Part shown: one piece after another, positions 9,463 to 19,508 of the stretch | Layout: each line of letters opens with the position of its first letter | Numbering within the stretch: the first letter of the stretch is position 1 | Assembly: GCF_002724055.1 (NCBI RefSeq) | Contig: NZ_BDQY01000002.1 | Location: forward strand, 62,001-126,000 | Origin: Tepidibacter mesophilus | Lineage (GTDB): Bacteria; Bacillota; Clostridia; Peptostreptococcales; Peptostreptococcaceae | DNA: 64,000 nt | Reading direction: 5' to 3' | Position numbers and translations under genes: made by a program | The notes under the pieces: generated by a model | The model's database searches: none | What the model was told of the DNA's origin: nothing | The model's input: only the letters and a program-made list of their open reading frames with translations

Positions 9463-10944
9463 ATGCTTAATGTATTTTTAAAGAATCACGACTACAAGTA
9501 TGAAGTTAGTGAATTATTAAAATTGTTTACATCTCAATTTGAATTTATAGAAGATGAAGATACAAAAGATAATATTCTAGTGAATGAGGTATATGTAAAA
9601 AACGATTTAATAATATCTAAAACTTACTTTTACCAAAATAATAAGCTTGCCCTACATTACGAAGAAGAAGCAGTAATAGATATATTAGACTACGATGATA
9701 AAATAATGCGAAAAGAGAGTAAAATTATAATAAAAAGAAGTATATTTAAAGTATTAAGCAAGATATATAAATCATTTGTTCCATGGGGAATTTTAACAGG
9801 TATTAGACCTACTAAAATAATACATGAGCTTATGGATGAGAAGAAATCTAAAAATGATATAGAAGATATACTAAAAAAGAAATATCAGATGGATGAGAGC
9901 AAGGTAGATCTAGCATATAATATAGCTTGTGTTGAGCGACAGTTTGTATATCCTATAGATGAAAACAAAGTAGCTTTGTATATAAGCGTACCATTTTGTC
10001 CAACGAGATGTGTTTATTGTTCTTTTCCTTCAAATACATTGAAGCAATGGGGTCATCTTAAAAAAGAATACTTACATTGTCTTATAAAAGAGATAAAAGG
10101 AGTATCTAAGTTAGTTAAAAAGACTAATAAAGAGATTGAAACTGTGTATATAGGAGGAGGAACGCCGACTACTCTTGAATCAGATGAACTTTCTTTACTT
10201 ATAGATGCCTTATACGAAAATTTTGATCTTTCTAAAATGAAGGAATTTACGGTTGAGGCTGGAAGAGTAGATACTATAACAATAGAAAAATTAAAGGTAC
10301 TCAAAGAAAAATATGTTTCAAGAATAAGCATTAATCCTCAGACTATGAATGATGAAACTTTAAAGGAAATAGGAAGAGCTCATAATGTAGAAGATATAAA
10401 AAAATGTTTTTATATGGCCAGAGAAATTGGATTTGATAATATAAATATGGATATAATTTTAGGACTTCCAAAAGAAACTCCTGAAATGGTTGAAAAAACT
10501 TTAAAGGAAATATCAAAGCTAGATCCAGAAAGCTTGACTGTACACACTATGGCAATAAAAAGAGCCTCGAAACTTAATGAAAATATAGATGATTACGAAT
10601 TTAGTCATTATATGGACATGGTTAAGATGATAGATATGTCTATGGAATATGCGTATAAAATGAATCTTATACCGTATTATATGTACAGACAAAAACATAT
10701 GCTTGGAAATCTTGAAAATATAGGATATGCTAAGAAGGGATTTGAATGTATATATAATATTCAAATAATGGAAGAAAAACAGACTATATATGCTTTAGGA
10801 GCAGGAGCTAATTCTAAGGTAGTGTATATAGATGAAAATAGAATTGAGCGAGTTGCCAATGTCAAAAACATAGAGCACTATATAAATAGAGTTGATGAAA
10901 TGATTAAGAAAAAAGAAGAGGAGGTTTTAAAAGATGCCTATTAA
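9463..10944 (+). CDS. hemZ: Coproporphyrinogen III dehydrogenase-like radical SAM protein HemZ
   Basis: 493 residues. The radical-SAM motif CxxxCxxC is seen in VPFCPTRCVYCSFPS (near residue 180) and is followed by the HemN-like YIGGGTPTTL and NMDIILGLPKET segments. An N-terminal extension of about 165 residues before the core is typical of HemZ as opposed to HemN/HemW. The protein is annotated as oxygen-independent coproporphyrinogen oxidase, but haem synthesis is often absent in such anaerobes, so the real substrate is uncertain. It overlaps the hisS start by 11 bases, implying translational coupling. Confidence 0.9.
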   Translation: MLNVFLKNHDYKYEVSELLKLFTSQFEFIEDEDTKDNILVNEVYVKNDLIISKTYFYQNNKLALHYEEEAVIDILDYDDKIMRKESKIIIKRSIFKVLSKIYKSFVPWGILTGIRPTKIIHELMDEKKSKNDIEDILKKKYQMDESKVDLAYNIACVERQFVYPIDENKVALYISVPFCPTRCVYCSFPSNTLKQWGHLKKEYLHCLIKEIKGVSKLVKKTNKEIETVYIGGGTPTTLESDELSLLIDALYENFDLSKMKEFTVEAGRVDTITIEKLKVLKEKYVSRISINPQTMNDETLKEIGRAHNVEDIKKCFYMAREIGFDNINMDIILGLPKETPEMVEKTLKEISKLDPESLTVHTMAIKRASKLNENIDDYEFSHYMDMVKMIDMSMEYAYKMNLIPYYMYRQKHMLGNLENIGYAKKGFECIYNIQIMEEKQTIYALGAGANSKVVYIDENRIERVANVKNIEHYINRVDEMIKKKEEEVLKDAY

Positions 10945-12193
10945 AGCGCCTAGAGGAACTAAAGATATATTACCTAAGGACTCGTATAAATGGACTCATG
11001 TAGAAAATCTATTTAGACAGGTATGTGCTTTATTTGGATATGAAGAAATAAGGACTCCTGTATTCGAAAGTACAGACCTTTTTAAAAGAGGTGTCGGAGA
11101 GACTACTGACATAGTTCAAAAGGAAATGTATTCATTCCAAGATAATGGAGGAAGGGATATAACATTAAAACCAGAAGGAACAGCCGGTGCTGTTAGAGCT
11201 TTTATTGAAAATAAGATTTACGCAGATGCTCAGCCTTCAAAGTTATACTATATAACTCCATGCTTTAGATATGAAAGACCACAAGCGGGTAGAATGAGAC
11301 AATTTCATCAGTTTGGAGTTGAGGCATTTGGAAGTGAATCTGCTTCTATAGATGCAGAGGTTATGGCTCTTGCAATGGAGTTTTTCAAAAGAGTAGGGCT
11401 TGAAAAATTAGAGCTTAGAATAAACTCTATAGGATGCCCTAAATGTAGAAATGAATACAATGATAAATTAAGAAGTTATCTAAAAGAAAAACTTGATAAA
11501 TTGTGTAATACTTGTCAAACTAGATACGAAAAAAATCCTCTTAGAATACTTGATTGCAAGAATGAATCTTGTCAAAGTGAAATAAAAGATGCACCTTTAA
11601 TGATAGACAATATATGTGGCGATTGTAAAGATCACTTTGAAAAAGTAAAGGTTTATCTAAATAAAATGGATATAAACTACATAGTAGATCCTAAGATAGT
11701 TAGAGGCCTTGATTATTATACTAAGACTGCTTTTGAAATAATTTCACAAGATATAGGAGCTCAAAGTACTGTATGTGGTGGAGGAAGATATGATGGGCTT
11801 GTTGAACAACTAGAGGGTCCAAAAACTCCAGGCATAGGATTTGCTATTGGAGTAGAGAGACTTCTTTTAACTCTTGAAAACAACAATATAGAAATACCTA
11901 AAGAAGATGGTATAGATATATTTGTAGTTACAATTGGAGAAAAAGCTGAGATAGAAAGCTTTAAGATTCTAAAGTCTTTAAGAGAAAATAATATATCTTG
12001 TGACAAGGATCATGTAGGTAAGAGTGTAAAAGCCCAATTTAAATATTCAGATAAAATCAATGCTAAATACACTATAGTACTTGGTGATGATGAAATAGAA
12101 AAAAACTTAGCAACACTTAAAAATATGCAAACATCAGAACAAACAGAGATAAAATTAAGTGAAATAGCAGATGTACTAAAAAAGATGATTTAA
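10934..12193 (+). CDS. hisS: Histidyl-tRNA synthetase
   Basis: 419 residues, the standard size. Class II aminoacyl-tRNA synthetase: motif 2 region in CFRYERPQAGRMRQFHQFG, the histidine-specific VRGLDYYTKTAFE, and motif 3 in GIGFAIGVERL; the C-terminal anticodon-binding domain follows from about residue 325. The ATG lies within the 3' end of hemZ with GAGGAGG about 7 bases upstream. No T-box leader is visible because the gene is inside an operon. Confidence 0.98.
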   Translation: MPIKAPRGTKDILPKDSYKWTHVENLFRQVCALFGYEEIRTPVFESTDLFKRGVGETTDIVQKEMYSFQDNGGRDITLKPEGTAGAVRAFIENKIYADAQPSKLYYITPCFRYERPQAGRMRQFHQFGVEAFGSESASIDAEVMALAMEFFKRVGLEKLELRINSIGCPKCRNEYNDKLRSYLKEKLDKLCNTCQTRYEKNPLRILDCKNESCQSEIKDAPLMIDNICGDCKDHFEKVKVYLNKMDINYIVDPKIVRGLDYYTKTAFEIISQDIGAQSTVCGGGRYDGLVEQLEGPKTPGIGFAIGVERLLLTLENNNIEIPKEDGIDIFVVTIGEKAEIESFKILKSLRENNISCDKDHVGKSVKAQFKYSDKINAKYTIVLGDDEIEKNLATLKNMQTSEQTEIKLSEIADVLKKMI

Positions 12194-12208
12194 TTAGGAG
12201 GATTACAT

Positions 12209-13990
12209 ATGGAAAGCTTAGGTGGATTAAAAAGAACGCATTATTGTGGTGACTTAAGAGAGTCTAATATAGGTGAAGAAGTAGTACTGATGGGATGGGT
12301 ACAAAAGAAAAGAAACTTAGGTGGGTTGGTATTCGTAGACTTAAGAGATATAAGAGGAATATGTCAGATCGTATTTGATACTGATGTATCTAAAGAAGCT
12401 TTTGAAAAAGCTGAAAAATTAGGATCTGAATACGTTATAGCTATAAAAGGAAAGGTTCTTGAAAGACAATCTAAGAACCCTAATATGCCAACAGGAGATA
12501 TAGAAATATTTGCAAATCAAATAAAGATTTTAAATAAATCAGAAACCCCTCCTATTTACATAAAGGATGACGATGAGGTTTCAGAAAATTTAAGACTTAA
12601 GTATAGATATTTAGATTTGAGAAAATCATCTATGCAAAAGAACTTAATCTTAAGACATAAGGTAGCTAACATAGTTAGAAATTATTTATCTGATAATAAC
12701 TTCTTAGAGATAGAGACTCCGTTCTTAAACAAACCAACACCAGAAGGAGCTAGAGATTACTTAGTTCCAAGTAGAGTAAATGAGGGAAAGTTCTATGCTC
12801 TACCTCAATCACCTCAATTATTTAAGCAACTTCTAATGGTATCTGGTATGGATAGATACTTCCAAATAGTAAAATGCTTTAGAGATGAAGATTTGAGAGC
12901 TGATAGACAACCGGAATTTACTCAAATAGATTGTGAAATGTCATTCGTTGAGATTGATGATGTAATAGATGTAATGGAAAAAATGCTTCAAAAAATATTT
13001 AAGCAAATATCAAATGTTGACATTGAGCTTCCATTCCCTAGAATGACATACAAAGAATCTATGGAGAGATATGGATGTGATAAACCAGACGTAAGATTTG
13101 GATTTGAGCTTAAAAACATATCTGATATAGTTAAGGATTGTGGATTTAAGGTATTCTCATCAGCTGTAGAAAATGGTGGATCTGTTAGAGGGATAAATGT
13201 TAAAGGACATGCTGATAAGTTCACTAGAAAGAATATAACGTCTCTTGAAGATTATGCTAAGAACTATGGAGCTAAGGGGCTTGCTTGGATGAAAGTAACA
13301 GATGAAGGAGTCACATCTCCAATAGCTAAGTTCTTTGATGAAGAAAAAATGAATTCTATATTAAAAACAATGGAAGCTTCTGAAGGAGATTTAATATTAT
13401 TTGTAGCAGATACAAACAAGGTTGTATTTGATTCTCTTGGAAATTTAAGAAATGAAGTAGCTAAGAGACTTGAAATACTTGATAAAAATGAATTCAAGCT
13501 TTTATGGGTCACTGAATTCCCATTATTTGAGCATGATGAAGAAGAAAATAGATATGTTGCTATGCATCATCCATTTACATCTCCTATGGATGAAGATTTA
13601 GCTAACTTAGATAATGACAAATTAAATGTAAGAGCTAAAGCTTATGATATAGTATTAAATGGATTTGAAATAGGTGGAGGAAGTATAAGAATATCTAATG
13701 CAGATATACAAAAGAAAATGTTTGATGCATTAGGATTTAGCGAAGAAGAAGCTTATGATAAGTTTGGATTCTTACTTGATGCATTCAAATTTGGAACACC
13801 ACCACATGGAGGAATAGCATTTGGTCTGGATAGACTTGTAATGTTACTTGCAGGAGAAGATAATATAAGACAGGTTATAGCATTCCCTAAAACTCAAAAT
13901 GCATCTTGTCCTATGACTAATGCACCAGCTGTTGCGGAAGATAAGCAATTAGAAGAACTTAATATAAAAGTTGAGTTAGAAGAAAAATAA
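12209..13990 (+). CDS. aspS: Aspartyl-tRNA synthetase (possibly Asp/Asn non-discriminating)
   Basis: 593 residues, bacterial-type length including the GAD insertion. N-terminal OB fold ([19 protein letters not shown]), then the class II core with [31 protein letters not shown] (motif 2) and [10 protein letters not shown] (motif 3). It charges tRNA-Asp; whether it also charges tRNA-Asn cannot be judged from this window. It ends the relA-to-aspS unit and is followed by the terminator at 14006-14038. An AGGAGG site lies about 10 bases before the ATG. Confidence 0.98.
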   Translation: MESLGGLKRTHYCGDLRESNIGEEVVLMGWVQKKRNLGGLVFVDLRDIRGICQIVFDTDVSKEAFEKAEKLGSEYVIAIKGKVLERQSKNPNMPTGDIEIFANQIKILNKSETPPIYIKDDDEVSENLRLKYRYLDLRKSSMQKNLILRHKVANIVRNYLSDNNFLEIETPFLNKPTPEGARDYLVPSRVNEGKFYALPQSPQLFKQLLMVSGMDRYFQIVKCFRDEDLRADRQPEFTQIDCEMSFVEIDDVIDVMEKMLQKIFKQISNVDIELPFPRMTYKESMERYGCDKPDVRFGFELKNISDIVKDCGFKVFSSAVENGGSVRGINVKGHADKFTRKNITSLEDYAKNYGAKGLAWMKVTDEGVTSPIAKFFDEEKMNSILKTMEASEGDLILFVADTNKVVFDSLGNLRNEVAKRLEILDKNEFKLLWVTEFPLFEHDEEENRYVAMHHPFTSPMDEDLANLDNDKLNVRAKAYDIVLNGFEIGGGSIRISNADIQKKMFDALGFSEEEAYDKFGFLLDAFKFGTPPHGGIAFGLDRLVMLLAGEDNIRQVIAFPKTQNASCPMTNAPAVAEDKQLEELNIKVELEEK

Positions 13991-14005
13991 ATATATGAAT
14001 AAAAG

Positions 14006-14038
14006 AGTCTGCCAACAAAAATTGTTGGCAGACTTTTA
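14006..14038 (+). terminator. Strong rho-independent terminator after aspS
   Basis: Perfect 13-base arms AGTCTGCCAACAA (14006-14018) and its complement (14022-14034), 3-base loop, T run 14034-14037. Confidence 0.92.
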
Positions 14039-14052
14039 ATATATATATATAT

Positions 14053-14082
14053 TTGACATTTTACTACATAGACAAGTATAAT
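14053..14082 (+). promoter_or_regulatory. Sigma-A promoter of the csoR/rseC group
   Basis: TTGACA at 14053-14058 and TATAAT at 14077-14082 with an 18-base spacer, 45 bases before the small membrane protein gene. Both boxes match consensus perfectly. Confidence 0.8.
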
Positions 14083-14126
14083 GAAGATAAATATACTGGT
14101 ATAAGGTATCTAAAGGAGAGATTAAA

Positions 14127-14393
14127 TTGAAAAAGATTATAGAAGAATTTGGAATATTTGCTGTTGTTTTTTTAGCTATTTTAACAATAATGAAATTATT
14201 TAAAGGTAATATTGATATGATATCTTATAGCAACATAACTCTTATATTTGTATTAAGTCTTATAAATATAATATTAAGACATGTACTTATTGCGGCAAAA
14301 GACAAGTATACTATGAGTTCTAGGAATTTTGATTTTATAAGAAGGATGACTATGATTGGAATAATTGCTATTTATTTCTATTTAAAACAATAA
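14127..14393 (+). CDS. Small membrane protein of unknown function
   Basis: 88 residues with a TTG start at 14127, supported by AAAGGAGAG (14113-14121). I do not recognise the family. Three hydrophobic stretches are visible (about 9-25, 35-55 and 70-86) separated by short charged loops, so it is probably an integral membrane protein with a lysine-rich N-terminus. It is first in a unit with a CsoR-type repressor and an RseC-like protein, 14 bases before the former. Sulfur or metal homeostasis is suggested only by these neighbours. Confidence 0.75.
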   Translation: MKKIIEEFGIFAVVFLAILTIMKLFKGNIDMISYSNITLIFVLSLINIILRHVLIAAKDKYTMSSRNFDFIRRMTMIGIIAIYFYLKQ

Positions 14394-14407
14394 GGAGTTG
14401 TAAAAGG

Positions 14408-14704
14408 ATGAAAGAGATGGCTGAAAAAAGTAAAACAGATAAGGATGCTATAATAAAAAGACTTAGAAGAATAGAAGGTCAAGTAAAAGGTATTCAAAAG
14501 ATGATCAATGAAGACAAATATTGTGTAGACATACTTATACAGATTGCTGCAATACGTTCTGCAATAGATAAGGTAGGAGGTATAATGCTTGAAAATCATG
14601 TAAAAGGATGTGTAAAAAACACAATTGATAATTCAAATGATATTGGGGAAAAAGATAGAGTTATAGATGAGCTTGTAAACACAATGCTCAAATTTATGAA
14701 GTAG
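14408..14704 (+). CDS. csoR: CsoR/RcnR-family metal- or persulfide-sensing repressor
   Basis: 98 residues, all-helical DUF156 fold. The DNA-binding helix KRLRRIEGQVKGIQKMI is typical. The sensor positions read Cys in KYCVDIL, His and Cys in ENHVKGCVK, i.e. the C-H-C pattern of Cu(I)-sensing CsoR; the persulfide sensor CstR keeps the two cysteines but not the His. It would repress its own unit in the absence of ligand. A second ATG nine bases downstream is possible. The stop is followed after nine bases by the preferred ATG of the RseC-like gene. Confidence 0.88.
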   Translation: MKEMAEKSKTDKDAIIKRLRRIEGQVKGIQKMINEDKYCVDILIQIAAIRSAIDKVGGIMLENHVKGCVKNTIDNSNDIGEKDRVIDELVNTMLKFMK

Positions 14705-14713
14705 GTGAGATTA

Positions 14714-15142
14714 ATGAGACAAACAGGCGTTGTTGTAAGTACTGATGAAAATACAGCTATCTTACAGATGCAAAGACATTCGGCTTGTGCAAGCTGTGGT
14801 GGATGTGGAATGGGAAAAGAAGAGAGCAAAGATATGCAAATAGAGGCAATCAATAGACTTGGTGCTAAAAAGGGTGATTTTGTTGAAGTAGACATAAGTA
14901 CTCCTAATGTATTAAAGGCTGCTGCTATAGCATATGTAATACCATTAATGGTTTTATTTATAGGAATAGTTATATCAAACAAGGTATTAACATCTATAAA
15001 CTACAGCTCAAATATAGAAACTATGAGTGCTATAATAGGAGCTTTTTTAATGGGTGTAACATTTATGATAATAAAGAAAAATGAACCTAAATTTAAAAAG
15101 AGTGAGGAGTATACTCCTATTATAACGAATATAGTTAACTAG
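14714..15142 (+). CDS. RseC/SoxR-reducing-system family membrane protein
   Basis: 142 residues from ATG 14714, chosen because TAGGTGAG (14702-14709) lies just ahead; an in-frame GTG at 14705 is inside that site. N-terminal soluble part with the cysteine cluster ACASCGGCGMG (C-x2-C-x2-C), then two membrane helices (about 78-95 and 108-125), the RseC arrangement. In E. coli RseC helps the Rsx/Rnf-type complex reduce SoxR; in clostridia homologues may assist Rnf or redox balance. Co-transcription with a CsoR-type gene suggests thiol, copper or redox stress control. Confidence 0.85.
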   Translation: MRQTGVVVSTDENTAILQMQRHSACASCGGCGMGKEESKDMQIEAINRLGAKKGDFVEVDISTPNVLKAAAIAYVIPLMVLFIGIVISNKVLTSINYSSNIETMSAIIGAFLMGVTFMIIKKNEPKFKKSEEYTPIITNIVN

Positions 15143-15147
15143 ATAAT

Positions 15148-15181
15148 AAAAATGCTGATTAATATTAATCAGCATTTTTTT
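15148..15181 (+). terminator. Rho-independent terminator after the RseC-like gene
   Basis: Palindromic 16-base arms (15149-15164, 15165-15180) around ATGCTGATTAAT followed by a T run. Confidence 0.88.
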
Positions 15182-15215
15182 ATATACTAGAGTATTATAA
15201 AAAATGTCATTACGC

Positions 15216-15319
15216 ATAATTTAGGTTAAGAAACCACAATTTCAACTGTTTTGAGCAACGGAGTCCGTAGGACTCGTTGGCGACATGAGTCAATGGGTAG
15301 CATTAGACGAATTTTTTTT
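15216..15319 (+). repeat. Structured dispersed repeat, copy 2
   Basis: Same element as 3494-3602 and 56486-56597. Hairpin 1 (15256-15279) is perfect here apart from the conserved bulged G: CAACG, AGTCC, loop GTA, GGACT, CGTTG. Hairpin 2 (15289-15310) pairs GTC-AATG with CATT-GAC. The 3' part runs into the end of the oppositely oriented exporter gene and supplies its last seven codons and stop, so the element has replaced or extended the original gene end. Confidence 0.88.
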
Positions 15320-15745
15320 ATTTATTTTTTTAAATAATTTTGCAGTTGATGAAACTAATACAACACCTATTGCTATTGATCCAGCTATAAATATAGTATC
15401 ACTACCAGTTTTAGCTGCACTATAAAAATCATTATTTATAATATCTAGCATCGTCAAGTACATGCCATAACCTGGAACCAGGGGAACTATACCTGGTATT
15501 ATGAATACTGTAACAGGTTTTCTATTCATTCTTGCAAATATTTCGCCTAATATACCTATTACAGTGGCTGCTATAAAACTTGATAAAGAAGCTGAATTAG
15601 TTATATTATTTAAATAAGTGTATAATGTCCAACCAATACTTCCTGTAAGAGATGCATATAAAATATCCTTTTTAGGGACATTAAAAAATATACAAAACCC
15701 TATTGTTGATAAAAATGAGTAAATAAAGTGAAGATATAGGCTCAT
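15290..15745 (-). CDS. Threonine/serine exporter, small subunit (ThrE_2, DUF3815)
   Basis: 151 residues, four to five hydrophobic helices with the family motif VTVFIIPGIVPLVPGYGMYLTM split over two helices. It is the C-terminal half of the ThrE exporter, encoded separately from the DUF1212 half, which precedes it on the same strand with a one-base TAATG junction. Together they would export threonine or serine. The last residues NSSNATH and the stop come from dispersed-repeat copy 2, so the native C-terminus was probably different. Confidence 0.92.
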   Translation of the reverse strand: MSLYLHFIYSFLSTIGFCIFFNVPKKDILYASLTGSIGWTLYTYLNNITNSASLSSFIAATVIGILGEIFARMNRKPVTVFIIPGIVPLVPGYGMYLTMLDIINNDFYSAAKTGSDTIFIAGSIAIGVVLVSSTAKLFKKINKKNSSNATH

Positions 15746-16527
15746 TAGAATGCACCTCCAAACCAGTTAACCCATAATTGGAACACTATTCCTATTCCGA
15801 CAGCTATACATATAGCTATGAATATAGCTTCGAATATTTTTGCAAGGCCACCTAGTAAATCTCCTGATATAAAATCTCTTAAGCCGTTTGTAAATGAGAC
15901 TCCAGGGACTAAAGGCATTATAGACCCTACTATTATCATATCAAGGCTTTTTCCAATTCCTATAAGAGTAAATAATATACCAAGTAATCCTATAATAGAT
16001 GAAGCTGCAATTGTTGATAAAAATGAAGTATCGCTTATTTTAGTTATCTCATCTGCTATAAATATTGATATCATAGATATAATAAAGGCAGATATAAAAT
16101 CTAAAAACTCTCCTCCGAACATAAGAGAAAAAAAGCCACCTATAACTCCTGTAAAAAAAAGCCTTACAAAAATAGAATATTTATCTGCTTTTTCTATTTG
16201 CTTTAATGCAGATAAGGCTTGAGATATTGTCATATGAGAGTTTACATAGTCTCTTGAAAAGTTATTTACCATAGATACTTTGTGTAGATTTAGACTTCTA
16301 CTTTTTATTCTTTTGATAAAGCTTATACCATCCATTCTATCGTCTGAAACAAATATTCCTGTTGGTGTTACGAATGCATTTACATGGTTTATGTTCTTTG
16401 ACATGCATATTCTAGTTATAGTATCTTCAACTCTGTATATTTCTGCTCCATTTTTAAGCATTATTTCTCCAGCGTAAAGAGCTATTCTTAGTATCCCTTT
16501 TTTTTCTGTTATAGTCATAATACTCAC
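15745..16527 (-). CDS. Threonine/serine exporter, large subunit (ThrE_1, DUF1212)
   Basis: 260 residues. A soluble N-terminal part (about 1-115) with the characteristic GAEIYRVEDTITRIC and NAFVTPTGIFVS segments is followed by five membrane helices ending in IVGSIMPLVPGVSFTN, the motif repeated in the partner subunit. Split ThrE systems of this kind are widespread in Firmicutes. The ATG has AAGGGGTGAG upstream on its strand. It is divergent from glyA, which interconverts serine and glycine, so the pair may balance hydroxy-amino-acid pools. Confidence 0.92.
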   Translation of the reverse strand: MSIMTITEKKGILRIALYAGEIMLKNGAEIYRVEDTITRICMSKNINHVNAFVTPTGIFVSDDRMDGISFIKRIKSRSLNLHKVSMVNNFSRDYVNSHMTISQALSALKQIEKADKYSIFVRLFFTGVIGGFFSLMFGGEFLDFISAFIISMISIFIADEITKISDTSFLSTIAASSIIGLLGILFTLIGIGKSLDMIIVGSIMPLVPGVSFTNGLRDFISGDLLGGLAKIFEAIFIAICIAVGIGIVFQLWVNWFGGAF

Positions 16528-16677
16528 CCCTTATGAAAGAATACATACTAGAGAATTATATCAAAATTCTACTAAAAAATCTTTAAAAAATATAAAAAAA
16601 TATAAAAATAAAAGGAGTATTGAAAACTATATTTAAATATAATTTAAAGAGAAAAATAATATTAAGGGGGATAAAAT

Positions 16678-17904
16678 ATGAATTTTGATAATTTAATGAA
16701 ACAGGATGAACAGGTATATGAAGCTTTATCAAATGAAATTGATAGACAAAATAGAAATATTGAGCTTATAGCATCAGAAAATTCCGTATCTTTAGCTGTT
16801 ATGGAAGCTATGGGAAGCCATCTTACAAATAAATATGCAGAGGGATATCCTGGTAAGAGGTATTATGGGGGATGTGAACATATAGATATTATAGAAAATC
16901 TTGCTATAAGTAGACTTAAAGAAATATTTGGTGCAGATCATGCTAATGTACAACCACACTCAGGTGCTAATGCAAATTTAGGGGTTTATTTTGCTGTTCT
17001 AAAACCAGGAGATAAGGTTATGGGTATGAATTTATCTCAAGGGGGACATTTAACTCACGGTTCTCCTGTTAATATATCTGGAAATTATTTTGATTTCACA
17101 GAATATGGTGTTTTGGCTGAGGATGGAAGAATAGATTATGATGATGTTATAAAAAAAGCTCATCAGGTAAAACCTAAGCTTATAGTAGCAGGTGCAAGTG
17201 CATATCCAAGGGAAATAGATTTTAAAAAGTTTAAGGAAATATCTGATGAGGTTGGAGCTATGTTGATGGTTGATATGGCTCATATAGCTGGACTTGTTGC
17301 TTCAGGACTCCATCAGAATCCATGTGATGTCGCTGATTTTGTAACTACCACTACTCATAAAACTCTAAGAGGGCCAAGAGGAGGGGTTATACTTTGTAAG
17401 AGTGAGTATGCAAATAAGATTGATAAAGCTATATTCCCTGGTATTCAAGGTGGACCTTTGGAACATGTTATAGCGGCTAAAGCTGTAAGTTTTAAAGAAG
17501 CTTTACAGGATGATTTTAGGGACTACCAAGAACAAATAGTTAAGAATTGTAAGACACTAGCTGATGAATTAATTGATAGAGGGTTTGACTTGGTTACAGG
17601 AGGAACTGATAATCATCTCATTCTTTTAGATCTTAGAAATAAAAATATAACTGGAAAAGAAGCAGAAAAAATACTTGATAAGGCACATATAACTGTGAAT
17701 AAAAATGCTATACCTTTTGATCCACAGAGTCCTTTTGTAACTAGTGGAGTAAGAATAGGAACTCCTGCTATTACAACTAGAGGTATGAAAGAGGATGAAA
17801 TGAAGATTATAGCTGATGCAATAGATCTTTGTATAACTCATAGAGAGGTTGAAAAAGCAGGAGAAATTATAAAAAATCTTACAGATGAATTTGTATTATA
17901 TTAA
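16678..17904 (+). CDS. glyA: Serine hydroxymethyltransferase
   Basis: 408 residues, standard for the enzyme. PLP-dependent interconversion of serine and glycine with tetrahydrofolate. Seen: [11 protein letters not shown] near the start, [14 protein letters not shown], and the PLP-lysine site [15 protein letters not shown] (about 225). AAGGGGG lies 8 bases before the ATG. It is divergent from the exporter genes and followed 107 bases later by the sigma-54 activator; I see no clear terminator in that gap. Confidence 0.98.
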   Translation: MNFDNLMKQDEQVYEALSNEIDRQNRNIELIASENSVSLAVMEAMGSHLTNKYAEGYPGKRYYGGCEHIDIIENLAISRLKEIFGADHANVQPHSGANANLGVYFAVLKPGDKVMGMNLSQGGHLTHGSPVNISGNYFDFTEYGVLAEDGRIDYDDVIKKAHQVKPKLIVAGASAYPREIDFKKFKEISDEVGAMLMVDMAHIAGLVASGLHQNPCDVADFVTTTTHKTLRGPRGGVILCKSEYANKIDKAIFPGIQGGPLEHVIAAKAVSFKEALQDDFRDYQEQIVKNCKTLADELIDRGFDLVTGGTDNHLILLDLRNKNITGKEAEKILDKAHITVNKNAIPFDPQSPFVTSGVRIGTPAITTRGMKEDEMKIIADAIDLCITHREVEKAGEIIKNLTDEFVLY

Positions 17905-18011
17905 TAGAAGGGTAATTGTTTATGAATTAACTTAAAAAATTGAATTACATTAATTTTATGTAAATTATATGATATATATATATTTAAGTTCAGGTTTTGG
18001 AGGATTGTGAT

Positions 18012-19400
18012 ATGAATACTAAAGATTATATTAAATTAATGCAAAATATTTTGCACTATATAGAAGATGGAATTCATGTTATTGATAATGAGGGAAACAC
18101 TGTTGTTTATAATAAGGCCATGGCAGAACTTGAACACATGAAAGAAACCGAAGTACTAAACAAAAATTTGCTAGATATATTCAATGGCTTAGATGAAGAA
18201 ACGAGTACTCTTTTAAAAGTTTTAAAAAGTGGTGAAATTATAAAAGATAAAAAACAGACTTATCTGAATAAATACAAAAACGAAATCACCACTGTAAATA
18301 CCACAATACCTATAATTGAGAATGGAAAAACACTAGGAGCTATTGAAATATCTAAGGATATAACTAAAATGAAAGAACTTTCAGAAGAAATATTGACCCT
18401 TCATAGAGAAAAATCAAATCCAAAGAAGATAATTCAAAGTAATATTAAAAAGTATACATTTGAAAATATAATAGGTGAGAGTGAAACTTTTAAGAATGCT
18501 ATATTATTAGCTAAAAAAGCATCTCAAACTCCAGCTCCTGTTTTTATATATGGAGAAACGGGGACTGGGAAAGAGCTCTTTAGTCAAAGTATACATTATG
18601 AAGGTGTAAGAAAAAACAAGGCTTTTATAGCCCAAAACTGTGCAGCTCTTCCTGAAAGCTTACTTGAAGGTATTTTGTTTGGTACAGAAAAAGGAGGGTT
18701 TACAGGAGCTATAAGTAGACCTGGATTATTTGAGCAAGCTAATAAAGGAACCTTACTATTAGATGAAATAAACTCTATGCCGATAGAACTCCAAGCAAAA
18801 CTTCTGAGAGTATTACAAGAAGGTTATATAAGGAGAATTGGAGGCATGAAAGATATTCCTATAGATGTGAGGATAATAGCTATAACTAATGAAGAACCCA
18901 ATAAGCTATTAAAAGAAAATAAGCTTAGAAAAGATCTCTACTATAGACTTAATGTAATATCTATATATATACCTTCTTTGAATGAAAGAGAAGAAGATAT
19001 AATACTTTTAGCAGATTACTTTATAAAAAAATACAATAAAAAATTAAATAAAAATGTGAAATGTATAGATAAAAAAGCTAAAAAAGCGTTATTAAATCAT
19101 AAGTGGCATGGTAATATAAGAGAACTTGAAAATACTATATATTCAGCTATTAGCATGATTGATTATGAAGAGAGTATCCAAATTGAACACTTAAATATAC
19201 AGATTAATAAGTCTGAAAATATTAAAAATAATATAAATACATCAAATGAAAAATGTTTAGATGAATTGTTAAAAGAGATTGAAGTTGATTTTATAACAAG
19301 AGCTTTAATAAACAATAAAAAGAATATTACAAAGTCAGCTGAACAACTGGGATTAAAAAGACAGACACTTCAGCATAAAATTAAAAAATATAATATTTAG
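18012..19400 (+). CDS. Sigma-54-dependent transcriptional activator, RocR-like, for the ornithine operon
   Basis: 462 residues from ATG 18012, chosen because GGAGG (17999-18003) is 8 bases upstream; a TTG at 17997 overlaps it. Order: PAS sensor domain (about 8-125), AAA+ domain with Walker A GETGTGKE and Walker B LLLDEINSMP, and a C-terminal Fis-type helix-turn-helix ending KRQTLQHKIKKYNI. The sigma-54 contact loop reads GGFTGA instead of GAFTGA, a variant I associate with the RocR amino-acid-catabolism group. It has its own terminator and lies just upstream of a -24/-12 promoter, so it is very probably the activator of ord-orr, responding to ornithine or a related metabolite through the PAS domain (inference). 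Confidence 0.9.
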   Translation: MNTKDYIKLMQNILHYIEDGIHVIDNEGNTVVYNKAMAELEHMKETEVLNKNLLDIFNGLDEETSTLLKVLKSGEIIKDKKQTYLNKYKNEITTVNTTIPIIENGKTLGAIEISKDITKMKELSEEILTLHREKSNPKKIIQSNIKKYTFENIIGESETFKNAILLAKKASQTPAPVFIYGETGTGKELFSQSIHYEGVRKNKAFIAQNCAALPESLLEGILFGTEKGGFTGAISRPGLFEQANKGTLLLDEINSMPIELQAKLLRVLQEGYIRRIGGMKDIPIDVRIIAITNEEPNKLLKENKLRKDLYYRLNVISIYIPSLNEREEDIILLADYFIKKYNKKLNKNVKCIDKKAKKALLNHKWHGNIRELENTIYSAISMIDYEESIQIEHLNIQINKSENIKNNINTSNEKCLDELLKEIEVDFITRALINNKKNITKSAEQLGLKRQTLQHKIKKYNI

Positions 19401-19401
19401 G

Positions 19402-19448
19402 AAAGCAAATATATTTGCATTAACATGCAAATATATTTGCTTTTTTTA
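19402..19448 (+). terminator. Rho-independent terminator after the activator gene
   Basis: Nineteen-base arms 19402-19420 and 19425-19443 with a 4-base loop and a T run 19441-19447. It separates the activator from the ornithine operon. Confidence 0.9.
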
Positions 19449-19508
19449 TTAAAAAAATCTATTTGATATGAAAAAATAAAATCTTATATTTGTTAAAAAA
19501 AAAGAACG

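Noticed and set aside
9439-12208. T-box leader for hisS or aspS
   Set aside because: Intergenic spaces are too short (or negative) and no T-box core sequence is present.
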